Shown in pieces: positions 50,857 to 60,591 of a stretch of 64,000 bases of DNA; the first letter of the stretch is position 1; every line of letters begins with the position of its first letter. This DNA is from Phenylobacterium deserti (GTDB lineage Bacteria; Pseudomonadota; Alphaproteobacteria; Caulobacterales; Caulobacteraceae). The translations under genes were made by a program, and so were the position numbers. The notes under the pieces were generated by a model. It ran no database searches, had not been told where the DNA came from, and saw nothing but the letters and a program-made list of their open reading frames with translations. The stretch spans positions 27,512 through 91,511 of the forward strand of contig CALQQB010000009.1 of NCBI GenBank assembly GCA_943332615.1. The letters run 5' to 3'.

Positions 50857-50951
50857 GGGCTCTCCGAATGTCGGGGCGGGGCTAACACGTCGGGCGCCCT
50901 CGACGCCACTGGCCGGGAGCCCTACATCGGTCGCAACGAGAGGAAACCACC

Positions 50952-51953
50952 ATGACCGCCTACCGCGAAATCCGCCTGAAGAGCCGCCCCGTCGGCCTGC
51001 CCACCGCCGCCAACTTCGAACTGGCCAGCGTCGACGTGCCCGCGCCCGGCGCCGGCGAGGTGCAGGTGAAGAACCTGTGGATGACGGTCGATCCCTATAT
51101 GCGCGGCCGCATGAACGACGTGCAGAGCTACACGCCGCCCTTCGCCCTGGGCAAGCCGCTGGACGGCGGCGCGGTGGGCGAGGTCGTGGCCTCGGGCGAT
51201 CCGAGCTTCAAGGTCGGCGACCTGGTGCAGTCGGGCCTCGGCTGGCGAGAGGGATTCAATGCGCCCGCTGCCGGCGTTCAGAAGCTGGACACGATGGGCC
51301 TGCCGCCCCAGACCTTCCTGGGCGCCGCCGGCATGCCGGGGCTGACGGCCTATGCCGGCCTGCTGAAGATCGCCGCGCTCAAGGACGGCGACGTGGTGTT
51401 CGTTTCCGGCGCCGCGGGGGCCGTGGGCTCCATGGTCGCCCAGATCGCCAAGGCCAAGGGCCACACCGTGATCGGCACGGCCGGCGGGGCGGACAAGATC
51501 GCCTTCCTGAAGTCGATCGGCGTCGATCACGCCATCGACTACAAGGCCGAGACGGATCTGACGGCGGCCCTGGCGAAGGCCGCGCCCGGCGGCATCGACG
51601 TCTATTTCGACAACGTCGGCGGCGACCACCTGGTGGCGGCGCTGAACGCGGCGCGGCCCTTCGCGCGGTTCGCCCTGTGCGGCGCGATCTCCATGTACAA
51701 CGCCACCCAGCTGCCCCCCGGCCCGTCCAACCTGGTGCAGATGGTCGGCAAGCAGATCCGCATGGAAGGCTTCATCGTCTCCAGCTCGTGGGACATGATG
51801 CCGGCCTTCCACCGCGACCTTGCCCAGTGGGTCAAGGAGGGCAAGCTCACCTGGAAGGAGACCGTGTTCGAGGGCATCGAGAAGGCGCCCGACGCGTTCC
51901 TGGGCCTGTTCTCGGGCGGCAACCTGGGAAAGATGCTGGTCAAGCTCAGCTGA
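50952..51953 (+). CDS. NADP-dependent MDR oxidoreductase (prostaglandin reductase/CurA-like)
   Basis: 333 residues of the zinc-free medium-chain reductase group: VDPYMRGRMND, PLDGGAVGEVVASG, LGAAGMPGLTAYAGLL, VSGAAGAVGSMVAQIAK for NADPH, then YFDNVGG. The family reduces alkenal/one double bonds. AGAGG precedes the ATG. A second enoyl reductase of this kind alongside acuI fits degradation of unsaturated compounds. Confidence 0.93.
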   Translation: MTAYREIRLKSRPVGLPTAANFELASVDVPAPGAGEVQVKNLWMTVDPYMRGRMNDVQSYTPPFALGKPLDGGAVGEVVASGDPSFKVGDLVQSGLGWREGFNAPAAGVQKLDTMGLPPQTFLGAAGMPGLTAYAGLLKIAALKDGDVVFVSGAAGAVGSMVAQIAKAKGHTVIGTAGGADKIAFLKSIGVDHAIDYKAETDLTAALAKAAPGGIDVYFDNVGGDHLVAALNAARPFARFALCGAISMYNATQLPPGPSNLVQMVGKQIRMEGFIVSSSWDMMPAFHRDLAQWVKEGKLTWKETVFEGIEKAPDAFLGLFSGGNLGKMLVKLS

Positions 51954-52020
51954 TTGTTTGGCGCGTTAAGGTCGAGGGCGTAGAACCCCTCGTCCTCTTC
52001 CGAGGTTTGGAGTTTTCCCG

Positions 52021-52923
52021 GTGCCACGCCTCTTCAGCGCCTATGTGATCGTCGACTGGAGCGCGTCCTCCAAGCCTAACACCGGGGCGGACTCCGTCTG
52101 GATCGGTGTGCTGAAGCGCGACGTGCGCTTCCGGCTGACCTTCGAGGCCTTCAACCCATCGACGCGGGGCGAAGCCGAGACGCGCCTGGCGGCGCTGCTG
52201 GACCACTTCGCGAAGCGGTCCGAACGGGCCCTGGTGGGCTTCGACTTCCCCCTGGGGTTCCCGCGCGGGTACGCCGCCGGCCTGAAGCTGCCCGGCGACC
52301 AGCCCTGGCGGGCCGCGTGGGACGATCTCGACCGGTTCGTGAAGGACAAGGCCGACAACACCAACAACCGCTTCGGCGTCGCGGCCGGCATCAACCGACG
52401 GCTGACCGGCGGGCCCTTCCCGTTCTGGGGGTGTCCGCCGAAGGATACGCTCTCGACCCTGCAGCCCAAGAAGACCCGCGACCACGGCCAGGGCGACCTG
52501 CCCGAGTTGCGCCACGCCGAGCAGGTGGCCAAGGGCGCCTCGTCGATCTGGAAAACCTACTACAACGGCTCGGTCGGCGGGCAGGCGATCCTGGGCATGC
52601 CGGCGGTGCGGCGGATCAAGCAGGCGCGCGGCGACGCGGCCCGGGTCTGGCCCTTCGAGACCGGGTTCAAGACCCTGACCGAAGCTGGCCTGGACGGCGT
52701 GGCCGTGGTGTTGGCGGAGGTCTATCCGTCGCTGGTGAAACCGCTCGGAACGCCCGGCGAGGTCAAGGACCTGCAGCAGGTTCGCACCTTGGCTGAGCAC
52801 TTCGCCCGCCTGGATGAGGCTAGCAAGCTGGGTGCGCTGTTCGCGCCGCCCAAGGGAACCGCTGAAGACGTGGTGATGGATGCCGAACGCGAGGAGGGCT
52901 GGATCCTGGGGGCGGGGGCCTAA
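52021..52923 (+). CDS. Hypothetical protein, possible DUF429/RNase-H-like fold
   Basis: 300 residues from GTG 52021 (GGAG eight bases upstream). The N-terminal SAYVIVDWSASSKPNTGADSVWIG and ALVGFDFPLGFPRG resemble RNase-H-fold proteins of the DUF429 type, with conserved Asp residues in VDWSA and GFDFP. A later VWPFETGF and VLAEVYPSL also recur in that group as I recall it. Function unknown. The stop overlaps the convergent MATE gene by 4 bases. Confidence 0.6.
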   Translation: MPRLFSAYVIVDWSASSKPNTGADSVWIGVLKRDVRFRLTFEAFNPSTRGEAETRLAALLDHFAKRSERALVGFDFPLGFPRGYAAGLKLPGDQPWRAAWDDLDRFVKDKADNTNNRFGVAAGINRRLTGGPFPFWGCPPKDTLSTLQPKKTRDHGQGDLPELRHAEQVAKGASSIWKTYYNGSVGGQAILGMPAVRRIKQARGDAARVWPFETGFKTLTEAGLDGVAVVLAEVYPSLVKPLGTPGEVKDLQQVRTLAEHFARLDEASKLGALFAPPKGTAEDVVMDAEREEGWILGAGA

Positions 52924-54296
52924 AGCGGCCGCCGACTGAGGACCCAGAACCTGGCCAGCAGCAGGCCGCCAGAGACGAGGGTCGCGATATTAATCGCCCA
53001 GACGATGCCGTTGATACCCAGCTTCATGGGAATCGCCAGCCACCAGGCCAGTGGCGACATGATCACGATATAGCTGAACAGGTGGGTGTAGCTGGGAACC
53101 CACACGTCGCCCCGCGCGCGCAGGGACTGGGCGACCACCACCTGGATCGCGTCGGGCAGAAAGAACAGGCAGCAAAGGACCATGGCCGAGGCCGCCATGG
53201 CGATGGTGGCGGGATCCTTGGTGTAGCCTTGGGCGATCAGCCCGGCCGCCGGCCAGATCGCCAACGAAATGATCAGCCCGAAGACGGCGGCGACCCCGAA
53301 TGAGACCAGGCCTGCCCGATTGACGGCCGTGGGATCGCGAGCGCCATAGGCCTTGCCGACCACCACCGCGGCCCCGGTCGCCAGCCCCAGCGGGACCATG
53401 AACACGATTGAGGCGACGTTCAGCGCGATGGCGAAGGCGGCCACGGCCAGTCCGCCGATCCAGCCGGCGATAATGTTCATGCCGGCGAAGGAGGCGACCT
53501 CGAAGAAATTGGATGCGCCGGCGCCATAGCCGATGCGGCGCTGCTCGATCTCGGCCGGGCGGTCGCGCTCGGGCTTGCGGAATACGCCCAGCGCGCGGGC
53601 CTCCGGCATCCGGGCGACATAGGTCAGCATGGCGATCACCAGGAACGCCCGTGCGCCCGTCGTCGCCCAGGCCCCTCCGACCGCGCCCAGGGCCGGCAGG
53701 CCGAACGACCCCGGCACCAGCAGCAGCAGCAGGGCCAGGTTCACGACATTGGCCGCCCACATGGCCCAGGCGCCGGGGCCAGGGCGCGATTGTCCCTCAA
53801 GCCACGCGCTTGCGGTGATCGCCAAGCCGTAGAACGGCAGCGAGAAGGCGAAGATTATCAGCACCCTCGAGGCGCCGTCCGCCAGGTCCGGCTGCAATCC
53901 GATGACATGCAGGAACGGCGGCCCGATGAGGATCAACCCGATCATCGAGGCCAGCCCGATCCAGCCGCTGTAGACCAACCCCCGACGCAGGACCGCGCCC
54001 GTCAGGTCGCGGCGGCCCTCGCCAATGCGCCGTGCGGTCATCACCTGCACACCCGTCAGCAGGCCGATTGCGAAGGTCAGGATCACACTGGTCGGCGCCC
54101 ACGCCAGGGCGTGGTAGCCCAGCTGCTCAGCGGAATAGCGCCCCACGACCACGGTGTCGCAAAGCCCCATCACCATGATGCCCAGGCGCGACAGCACCAC
54201 CGGCCCTGAGAGCTTCAGCAGCGTGTCGAGATCGGCGCGAAAGGCGCTGCGGCGCCCCCGGGCATCGGTGGGCGCCTGGGCCGCGGGGCGGTCCAT
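52920..54296 (-). CDS. MATE-family efflux transporter
   Basis: 458 residues with twelve predicted membrane helices in two homologous halves. It has the MATE features: LSGPVVLSRLGIMVMGLCDTVVVGRYSAEQLGYHALA in the first helices and a mirrored block near residue 260 (GAGASNFFEVASFAGMNIIAGWIG). It exports drugs or metabolites using Na+ or H+ gradients. A hydrophilic N-terminus (MDRPAAQAPTDARGRR) is cytoplasmic. Confidence 0.93.
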   Translation of the reverse strand: MDRPAAQAPTDARGRRSAFRADLDTLLKLSGPVVLSRLGIMVMGLCDTVVVGRYSAEQLGYHALAWAPTSVILTFAIGLLTGVQVMTARRIGEGRRDLTGAVLRRGLVYSGWIGLASMIGLILIGPPFLHVIGLQPDLADGASRVLIIFAFSLPFYGLAITASAWLEGQSRPGPGAWAMWAANVVNLALLLLLVPGSFGLPALGAVGGAWATTGARAFLVIAMLTYVARMPEARALGVFRKPERDRPAEIEQRRIGYGAGASNFFEVASFAGMNIIAGWIGGLAVAAFAIALNVASIVFMVPLGLATGAAVVVGKAYGARDPTAVNRAGLVSFGVAAVFGLIISLAIWPAAGLIAQGYTKDPATIAMAASAMVLCCLFFLPDAIQVVVAQSLRARGDVWVPSYTHLFSYIVIMSPLAWWLAIPMKLGINGIVWAINIATLVSGGLLLARFWVLSRRPL

Positions 54297-54346
54297 GGCG
54301 GGGAAATCCTGATTTTCAAAGCGGCGCGGAGACTGACGCCTCAGTC

Positions 54347-54369
54347 AAAAAAAGCCAAGCCAGGCTTGA
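54347..54369 (-). terminator. Possible terminator after DAHP synthase
   Basis: On the minus strand, caagcc/ggcttg dyad then ttttttt (54353-54347), seven bases after the stop of the class II DAHP synthase. The dyad has only a one-base centre, so the usable stem is about 4 bp; the run of seven T residues is the better evidence. Confidence 0.55.
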
Positions 54370-54375
54370 CGGTTC

Positions 54376-55761
54376 CTAGATCGACACCGCGGCCCGTTGC
54401 GACAGGTCGGCCCGGTCGTCTTTCAGCTTCTCCGCCACCAGGAACGCCAGTTCCAGCGCCTGCTCGCCGTTCAGCCGCGGGTCGCAGTGGGTGTGGTACC
54501 GGTCGCCGAGATCGCCCTCCATCACCGAGCGCGCGCCGCCGAGGCATTCGGTGACATTCTGGCCGGTCATCTCCAGGTGGACGCCGCCGGGGTGGACACC
54601 CTCGGCCTTGCAGATCTCGATGAACGACTTCACCTCCGACAGGATGCGGTCGAACGGCCGGGTCTTGTAACCGTTGTTGGCGGTCAGCGTGTTGCCGTGC
54701 ATCGGGTCGATGGCCCAGACCACGTTGCGGCCGGACGCCTTGGTCGCCCGCAGCAGGCCCGGCAGGCGCGCCGCGATCTTGTCGGACCCGAAGCGGCCGT
54801 ACAGCGTGATGCGGCCGGCCTCGTCCTTGGGGTTCAGCACGTCGATCAGGCGCGCGATGTCGTCGGCTTCCATCGTCGGGCCGCATTTGATGCCGATCGG
54901 GTTGCGGATGCCGCGGAAGAACTCCACGTGCGCCCCGTCCAGCTGCCGCGTGCGCTCGCCGATCCACAGCAGGTGGGCCGAGGTGTCGTACCATTCGCCC
55001 GAGGTGCTATCGACCCGGGTCATGGCCTCCTCGTAGCCCAGCAGCAGGCCCTCATGGGAGGTGAAGAACTCCACGCGATGGATCTCGGGCTGATTTTCCG
55101 GGGCTACGCCGATGGCCGACATGAAGGTCAGGGCCTCGGAGATCTTGTCGGCGATCTCGCGGTAGCGAGCGCCGGCCGGGCTGTCGTTCACGAAGCCCTG
55201 GGTCCAGCGGTGGATGTTGTAGAGGTCCGCATAGCCGCCGCCGGCGAAGGCCCGCAGCAGGTTCAGCGTCGAAGACGACTGGTGGTAGGCCTGCAACAGG
55301 CGCTGCGGGTCCGGAATCCGCGCCTGCGGCGTGAACTCCATGCCGTTGATGTTGTCGCCGCGATAGGAGGGCAGCTCGACGCCGTCGATGACTTCCACCG
55401 GCGACGAGCGCGGCTTGCCGAACTGGCCGGCCATGCGGCCCACCTTCACCACCGGACGGCCGCCAGCGAAGGTCAGCACCACCGCCATTTGCAGCAGCAG
55501 GCGGAACAGGTCCCGGATGTTGTCGGCGTGGAATTCCTTGAAGCTCTCGGCGCAGTCGCCCCCTTGGAGCAGGAACGCCTTGCCGGCGGAAACATCGCCC
55601 AGCAGGCTCTTCAGCCGTCGGGCCTCGCCCGCGAACACCAGCGGCGGCATCCGGCGCAGCGTGGTCTCAACCTGCGACAGGGCGGCCTGATCGGGATAGT
55701 CGGCCGGAATGTGCCTGGCGGGCTTGGTTCTCCAGGAGGCGGGCGTCCAGTGTTCGGTCAT
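54376..55761 (-). CDS. Class II 3-deoxy-7-phosphoheptulonate (DAHP) synthase
   Basis: 461 residues, the plant/AroAII type. It has [68 protein letters not shown] and [15 protein letters not shown], which supply phosphate-binding and metal ligands. It condenses PEP with erythrose-4-phosphate, the first step of the shikimate pathway. There is no evident Shine-Dalgarno, so expression may be modest or depend on another start. Confidence 0.97.
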   Translation of the reverse strand: MTEHWTPASWRTKPARHIPADYPDQAALSQVETTLRRMPPLVFAGEARRLKSLLGDVSAGKAFLLQGGDCAESFKEFHADNIRDLFRLLLQMAVVLTFAGGRPVVKVGRMAGQFGKPRSSPVEVIDGVELPSYRGDNINGMEFTPQARIPDPQRLLQAYHQSSSTLNLLRAFAGGGYADLYNIHRWTQGFVNDSPAGARYREIADKISEALTFMSAIGVAPENQPEIHRVEFFTSHEGLLLGYEEAMTRVDSTSGEWYDTSAHLLWIGERTRQLDGAHVEFFRGIRNPIGIKCGPTMEADDIARLIDVLNPKDEAGRITLYGRFGSDKIAARLPGLLRATKASGRNVVWAIDPMHGNTLTANNGYKTRPFDRILSEVKSFIEICKAEGVHPGGVHLEMTGQNVTECLGGARSVMEGDLGDRYHTHCDPRLNGEQALELAFLVAEKLKDDRADLSQRAAVSI

Positions 55762-55848
55762 GGCTCTAACGTCAGGAACCGCCGGTTTAGCGGGCCGGGC
55801 GTTTTACCCGCAAAGGTCCGCAGGGTCGATGGGGCTTGGCCCTTGATA

Positions 55849-57003
55849 TCAGAGGGAGTCCGCCCTCGCCTCCTCCGCATGCCCCAGCGCCGCGATCACA
55901 CACACCAGGGCCCCCAGCGCCAGCCACCACTCTTGCCAAACCCCGAAGCTGACGGCGCCGAAGAACAGGTAGACGGCGGCCGAGCCGGCGGTCGCCGCGG
56001 TCACCAGGCTGCGCCGGTCGCGTGACAACCTGCGGAAGGCGAAGGCCCAGGCCAGCGCGGTGAGACCGGCCCCCAGGACGCCCAGTTCCAGCCAGATCTG
56101 CAGGGCGCTGTCGTGCGGATGCAGGCCGATGTTGGCGCCGAAGGTGCGGCTGGCGTCCAGGCCCCAGCCGCGCAACGGATGCTCGGTGATGCGGGCGGTG
56201 GCGTAGGTCCAATAGGCCATCCGCTCGCTCCACGAGAGCGGCAGGGTCAGGTGTCGGCCGGAGTTCATCAGCGCCAGCAGGCCCACCGGCATCAGCAGGA
56301 CGAACGCCGCCGTCGCGACCCCCATCACCTTGGGCGCCCAGCGCGGCCAGGCTGCCACCACCCCGGCGACCAGCGCCGCCAGCCCCACCGCCAACACCGG
56401 CGCATCCGACAGGAACAGTTGCGCCAGCACCGCCGAGCCCGCCGCCATCGGAACCGCCAGCCACAGCGGCGCCCCGGCCCGCCAGCCGCCCGCCGCCGCC
56501 ACCGGCCACAGCAGGGCCAGGGCGAAACTGCTCTGCGCCAGGTTCTTGCGGCCGAGGTCAGGCCGGATGGGGTCGTGGATGGCGTTGCGCACGGCCTGGT
56601 ACACGCCCCCGCCGGTGAAGGCCTCCACCAGCATCAGCACGCCCAGGGCCGCCAGGCCCCAGGCGAAGACCCGAAGCGCCAGGCGCCGGCGCGCCGGATC
56701 GGCCTGCCACGCGGCCTGCACGGCGGCCCAGTAGAACACCAGTTCGAAACCGAGCTTCAGGGCTGTGCTGTCCTCAAGCGCCTCAACTCGCCGTGGGCTC
56801 CAGACGCTGGACAGCCCGGCCCACGCCACGATCTGCAGCAGCACCAGCAGCAGCGGCGCATCCTCGCGCCGCACGCGGACGGCGGGCAGGCACAACAGGC
56901 CGGCCAGCGCGACCAGCGGCGCGAACCCCAGGGGACCCAGCCAGGCGAACAGCGGCGTCAGCGCCGCCAGGCCCACCAGCACCCATCCGCACCACGCGCC
57001 CAT
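55849..57003 (-). CDS. O-antigen ligase family membrane protein
   Basis: About 384 residues from ATG 57003, chosen for GGGAGG four bases upstream; the longer ORF would overlap gor. It has about ten membrane helices and the Wzy/WaaL signature near residues 265-310: SWSERMAYWTYATARITEHPLRGWG and HPHDSALQIWLELGVLG. The gene lies between gor and the DAHP synthase gene, unlinked to other glycan genes. It may polymerise or ligate surface polysaccharide. Confidence 0.88.
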   Translation of the reverse strand: MGAWCGWVLVGLAALTPLFAWLGPLGFAPLVALAGLLCLPAVRVRREDAPLLLVLLQIVAWAGLSSVWSPRRVEALEDSTALKLGFELVFYWAAVQAAWQADPARRRLALRVFAWGLAALGVLMLVEAFTGGGVYQAVRNAIHDPIRPDLGRKNLAQSSFALALLWPVAAAGGWRAGAPLWLAVPMAAGSAVLAQLFLSDAPVLAVGLAALVAGVVAAWPRWAPKVMGVATAAFVLLMPVGLLALMNSGRHLTLPLSWSERMAYWTYATARITEHPLRGWGLDASRTFGANIGLHPHDSALQIWLELGVLGAGLTALAWAFAFRRLSRDRRSLVTAATAGSAAVYLFFGAVSFGVWQEWWLALGALVCVIAALGHAEEARADSL

Positions 57004-57055
57004 CCGTCCTCCCGACCCTGCGGCCGGAGGTTCTTGAGAGTCGGCCAATGCCGCT

Positions 57056-58432
57056 CTACGCGCCAAGCGACGGCGGCATGTACTTGTCGCGCATGGTCAC
57101 CAGTTCCTCGGCCAGGGTCGGGTGGACCGCGCAGGTGGCGTCCCACTGCGGCTTGGTCACGCCCATCTTCATGGCGATGGCGGCCATCTGGATGATCTCC
57201 GGCCCGTCCGGCGCCACCACATGGCAGCCCAGGATCCGCTCGCTGCCCTGCTCCACCACCAGCTTCATCAGGCAACGCTGCTGGCCGCCGTAGAAGGTTT
57301 CCTTCATCGCCCGGAACTTGGCCAGATAGATGTCGACCTTGCCGTACTTGTGCCGCGCGTCGGCCTCCGAAAGGCCCACCGAGCCGACCTGCGGCTGGGT
57401 GAAGATCGCCGAGGCGACCATGTCGTGATCAAAGGTCGTGGGGTTGGCGTAGAACTCGGTCTGGGCGAAGGCCGCGCCCTCGCGGATCGCCACCGGGGTC
57501 AGGTTGATCCGGTCGGTGACGTCGCCCACCGCCCAGATGCTGTCGATGTTGGTGTGGGAATAGTCGTCCACCTTGACCGCGCCATTGGCCGTCAGCGCGA
57601 CGCCGGCCTCGGCCAGGCCCAGCCCCTCGGTATAGGGCCCGCGGCCCAGGGCGAACATCACCACCTCGGACGCCAGCATATGGCCATCGACGCAGGCGCT
57701 GCTGAGACCGTCGGCGGTCTTCTCGATGGCGTTGATCTGGGCGCCCAGGCGGATCTTGATGCCCCGCGCCTCCATCTCCTCGGCCACATGGCTGCGAATG
57801 TCGTCGTCGAACCCGCGCAGCACGTTCGGACCCCGGTGCACCACCGTGGTTTCCACGCCCAGGCCGTTGAAGATGCAGGCGAACTCCAGGGCGATGTAGC
57901 CGCCACCGGCGATCACGATGCTCTTCGGCAGCTCCGCCAGGTGGAACGCTTCGTTCGAGCTGATGGCGTGCTCGATGCCGGGCACGTCCGTCGGCATCCA
58001 GGGCCGGCCGCCCGTGGCGATCAGGATCTTCTTGGCCGTGACCGTCCCCTTGCCCTCGACCTCGACGGTGTGGGCGTCCTTTACCCGGGCCTTGGCGTGG
58101 ACCAGTTCGGCGCCGGCGTTCTGCAGATTGCGGACATAGATGCCGGACAATCGGGCGATCTCGTCGTCCTTGGCGCGCAGGAAGCGGGGCCAGTCGAACC
58201 TGGTGTCGCCAATGTCCCAGCCAAAGCCGCGCGCGGTCTCAAAACTCTGAGCGTATTCAGAGGCATAGACCATGAACTTCTTCGGAACGCAGCCTCGGAT
58301 CACGCAGGTGCCGCCGACCCGGCTCTCCTCGGCCACCGCCACCTTAGCCCCGCTCATCGCCGCCAGCCGCGCCGCGCGTACGCCGCCGGAACCGGCGCCG
58401 ATGACGAACAGGTCGTAGTCGTAGTCCGCCAC
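57056..58432 (-). CDS. gor: Glutathione-disulfide reductase
   Basis: 458 residues. FAD motif GAGSGGVRAARLAA, the redox-active disulfide GGTCVIRGCVPKK, the NADPH-domain motif GGGYIALEFA, VGDVTDRINLTPVAIREG, and the C-terminal dimerisation motif with catalytic His (CAVHPTLAEE). It regenerates GSH from GSSG, supporting the GST and peroxidase enzymes elsewhere in the window. Runs from rpiA with a 10-base gap, likely one transcript with glmU and rpiA. Confidence 0.96.
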   Translation of the reverse strand: MADYDYDLFVIGAGSGGVRAARLAAMSGAKVAVAEESRVGGTCVIRGCVPKKFMVYASEYAQSFETARGFGWDIGDTRFDWPRFLRAKDDEIARLSGIYVRNLQNAGAELVHAKARVKDAHTVEVEGKGTVTAKKILIATGGRPWMPTDVPGIEHAISSNEAFHLAELPKSIVIAGGGYIALEFACIFNGLGVETTVVHRGPNVLRGFDDDIRSHVAEEMEARGIKIRLGAQINAIEKTADGLSSACVDGHMLASEVVMFALGRGPYTEGLGLAEAGVALTANGAVKVDDYSHTNIDSIWAVGDVTDRINLTPVAIREGAAFAQTEFYANPTTFDHDMVASAIFTQPQVGSVGLSEADARHKYGKVDIYLAKFRAMKETFYGGQQRCLMKLVVEQGSERILGCHVVAPDGPEIIQMAAIAMKMGVTKPQWDATCAVHPTLAEELVTMRDKYMPPSLGA

Positions 58433-58442
58433 AGCTGGCTCC

Positions 58443-59135
58443 TTAGGGCTCGAGTTCCATGACGCCGCCGTCGGCCGTGCCGATCAGCGCCCGGTCGGCG
58501 AGATCGAGGAACAGCCCGTGATCGACCACGCCGGTGACGCTCTTCAGCGCCGCCGCCAGGGCCGCCGGCTCCTCGATCCGTCCGCACGCCGCGTCATAGA
58601 TAAGGTTTCCGTTGTCGGTTCTTACCGGCTGGCCGTCTTTTCGGCGAAGTATCGGCACGATGCCGATTTCGCATTCCGCCAGAGCATCGCAGATGCGGGC
58701 ATGGGTGGTTTTGTGCCCGAACGCCGCCACCTCGATGGGCAGGGGATACCTGCCGCCCAGGATCTTCACCGGCTTGGCGGCTTCGGCGATCACCACGCAC
58801 GACCTCGATGCCTCCCACACCAGCTTCTCGCGCAGCAGCGCCCCGCCCGCGCCCTTGATCAGCGCCAGCCCCGGCCCGATCTCGTCGGCCCCGTCGATGG
58901 TCAGGTCGATGGTCTTGGTCTCGCCGAGTTCGCCGAGCCGGATGCCCAGGCTGGACGCTAGCTGCGCCGTGGCCTCGGACGTAGGCACGCCCACGATATC
59001 CAGCTTCCGCGCCGCCAGCGCGCGCACGAACCAGGCCGCGCAGGACCCGGTGCCCAGTCCGACCACCATGCCGCTCTGCACCAGCGCGGCCGCTGCCTCT
59101 CCGGCGGCGCGCTTCTGTGCGTCCACGTCCATCAC
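58443..59135 (-). CDS. rpiA: Ribose-5-phosphate isomerase A
   Basis: 230 residues with the RpiA signatures [38 protein letters not shown] and VDHGLFL. It interconverts ribose-5-phosphate and ribulose-5-phosphate in the pentose phosphate pathway. The start overlaps the glmU stop by 4 bases, so the two are co-translated. Confidence 0.97.
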   Translation of the reverse strand: MMDVDAQKRAAGEAAAALVQSGMVVGLGTGSCAAWFVRALAARKLDIVGVPTSEATAQLASSLGIRLGELGETKTIDLTIDGADEIGPGLALIKGAGGALLREKLVWEASRSCVVIAEAAKPVKILGGRYPLPIEVAAFGHKTTHARICDALAECEIGIVPILRRKDGQPVRTDNGNLIYDAACGRIEEPAALAAALKSVTGVVDHGLFLDLADRALIGTADGGVMELEP

Positions 59136-60481
59136 GTCCCCGCCTTCTTCGCGCCCATCCGCTCGCGGAACCGCTTGGCCCAGCCAGCCTTCTCCGCCTG
59201 CATCCCACGCGCCAGGGCCAGGGCGTCCGGCGACACCTCGTCGGTGATCACCGAGCCCGATCCCACATAGGCCCCCGCCCCGATCCGGATCGGGGCGACG
59301 AGCGACGCGTTCGAGCCGATGAAGGCGTTATCGCCCACGTGGGTCTCATATTTGAAGAAGCCGTCGTAGTTGCAGAAGATCGTCCCGGCCCCGATGTTCG
59401 CGCCGGCCCCCACCGAGCCGTCGCCAAGGTAAGCCAGGTGGTTGGCCTTGGCGCCCGCGCCCACCGCCACGTTCTTCACCTCGACGAAATTGCCGATGTG
59501 CGCCCCGGCCCCGATCGCCGCCCCGGGCCGCAACCGCGCATAGGGGCCGACCAGGGCGCCTTCGCCAACCGTGGCGCCCTCCAGGTGGCTGAACGCCCGG
59601 ATCACCGCCCCGGTGGCCACCTTCACGCCGGGCGCGAAGACCACATAGGGCTCGATCGTGGCGCCCGGCGCGATCGCCGTATCCCAGGCGAAGAACACGG
59701 TCTCCGGCGCGGTCATGGCCACGCCCTCGCTCAGGAAATGATCCCGCCGCCGCCGCTGGAACACCGCCTCGGCCTGCGCCAGCTGCATCGGCGTGTCGGC
59801 GCCCATCACCGCGCTCTCCGGCGCGATATTGGCGCGGACCAGGGCGTCCTCGTGGGTGGCCTCGGCGATAATGTCCGTGAGGAAGTACTCGTTCTTCGGG
59901 TTCTCGTTCTTCACCCGGCCCAGCCAGCGGAACAGGTCCGCGCGTCCGGCCAGGTACATGCCGGCGTTGCAGGTCCGGACGGCCCTGACCTCGTCGCTCG
60001 CCTGACTGGGCTCGACCACCCGCATCACATGGCCATCCGCGCCACGCAGGATGCGACCGTAGAGCAGGGGGTCCACCGGCTCGAACCCCATGATCGCCAG
60101 CTGCGTGCCGTTGCGGCGCAGGGTGAACAGGTGCTCCAGGTCGCTCGCCTGCAGCAGCGGGCAATCGCCGTTCACCACCAGCACATCGCCGTCGAAATCG
60201 GCCAGGGCGTCCTTGGCGCACATCACCGCGTGACCGGTGCCTTGCGGCGGATTTTGCAGTACCGGCGCGGCCTCGCCCAGCCGACGGACCACCAGCGCGC
60301 GCACTTCGGGACTGTGATCGCCGACGATCACATGGATCCGCTCGCATCCCGTGGCCTGGACGGCGTCGATCACCCGGTCGAGCAGGCTGCGGCCGCCCAC
60401 CTTGTGCAGCACCTTGGGGAGCTTGGACTTCATCCGCGTGCCCTGACCGGCAGCCATGATCACAGCGGCTCTGGCGGTCAT
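59132..60481 (-). CDS. glmU: Bifunctional GlmU (GlcN-1-P acetyltransferase / GlcNAc-1-P uridyltransferase)
   Basis: About 449 residues from ATG 60481 (GAGGAG seven bases upstream; the ORF track start is too long). The N-terminal nucleotidyltransferase has [18 protein letters not shown]; the C-terminal left-handed beta-helix shows hexapeptide repeats ([31 protein letters not shown]). It makes UDP-GlcNAc for peptidoglycan and LPS. First gene of the glmU-rpiA-gor run. Confidence 0.97.
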   Translation of the reverse strand: MTARAAVIMAAGQGTRMKSKLPKVLHKVGGRSLLDRVIDAVQATGCERIHVIVGDHSPEVRALVVRRLGEAAPVLQNPPQGTGHAVMCAKDALADFDGDVLVVNGDCPLLQASDLEHLFTLRRNGTQLAIMGFEPVDPLLYGRILRGADGHVMRVVEPSQASDEVRAVRTCNAGMYLAGRADLFRWLGRVKNENPKNEYFLTDIIAEATHEDALVRANIAPESAVMGADTPMQLAQAEAVFQRRRRDHFLSEGVAMTAPETVFFAWDTAIAPGATIEPYVVFAPGVKVATGAVIRAFSHLEGATVGEGALVGPYARLRPGAAIGAGAHIGNFVEVKNVAVGAGAKANHLAYLGDGSVGAGANIGAGTIFCNYDGFFKYETHVGDNAFIGSNASLVAPIRIGAGAYVGSGSVITDEVSPDALALARGMQAEKAGWAKRFRERMGAKKAGT

Positions 60482-60591
60482 GCAGGGTCTCCTCGGGGCC
60501 GTCGTTGAGTCTTGTCTCGCCCCTGGCTTAGCAAGCCTTGTGACGGGGCGCGACAACGGGCTAGCGTCCGCGCCTTGTCTGGGGAGTCTTC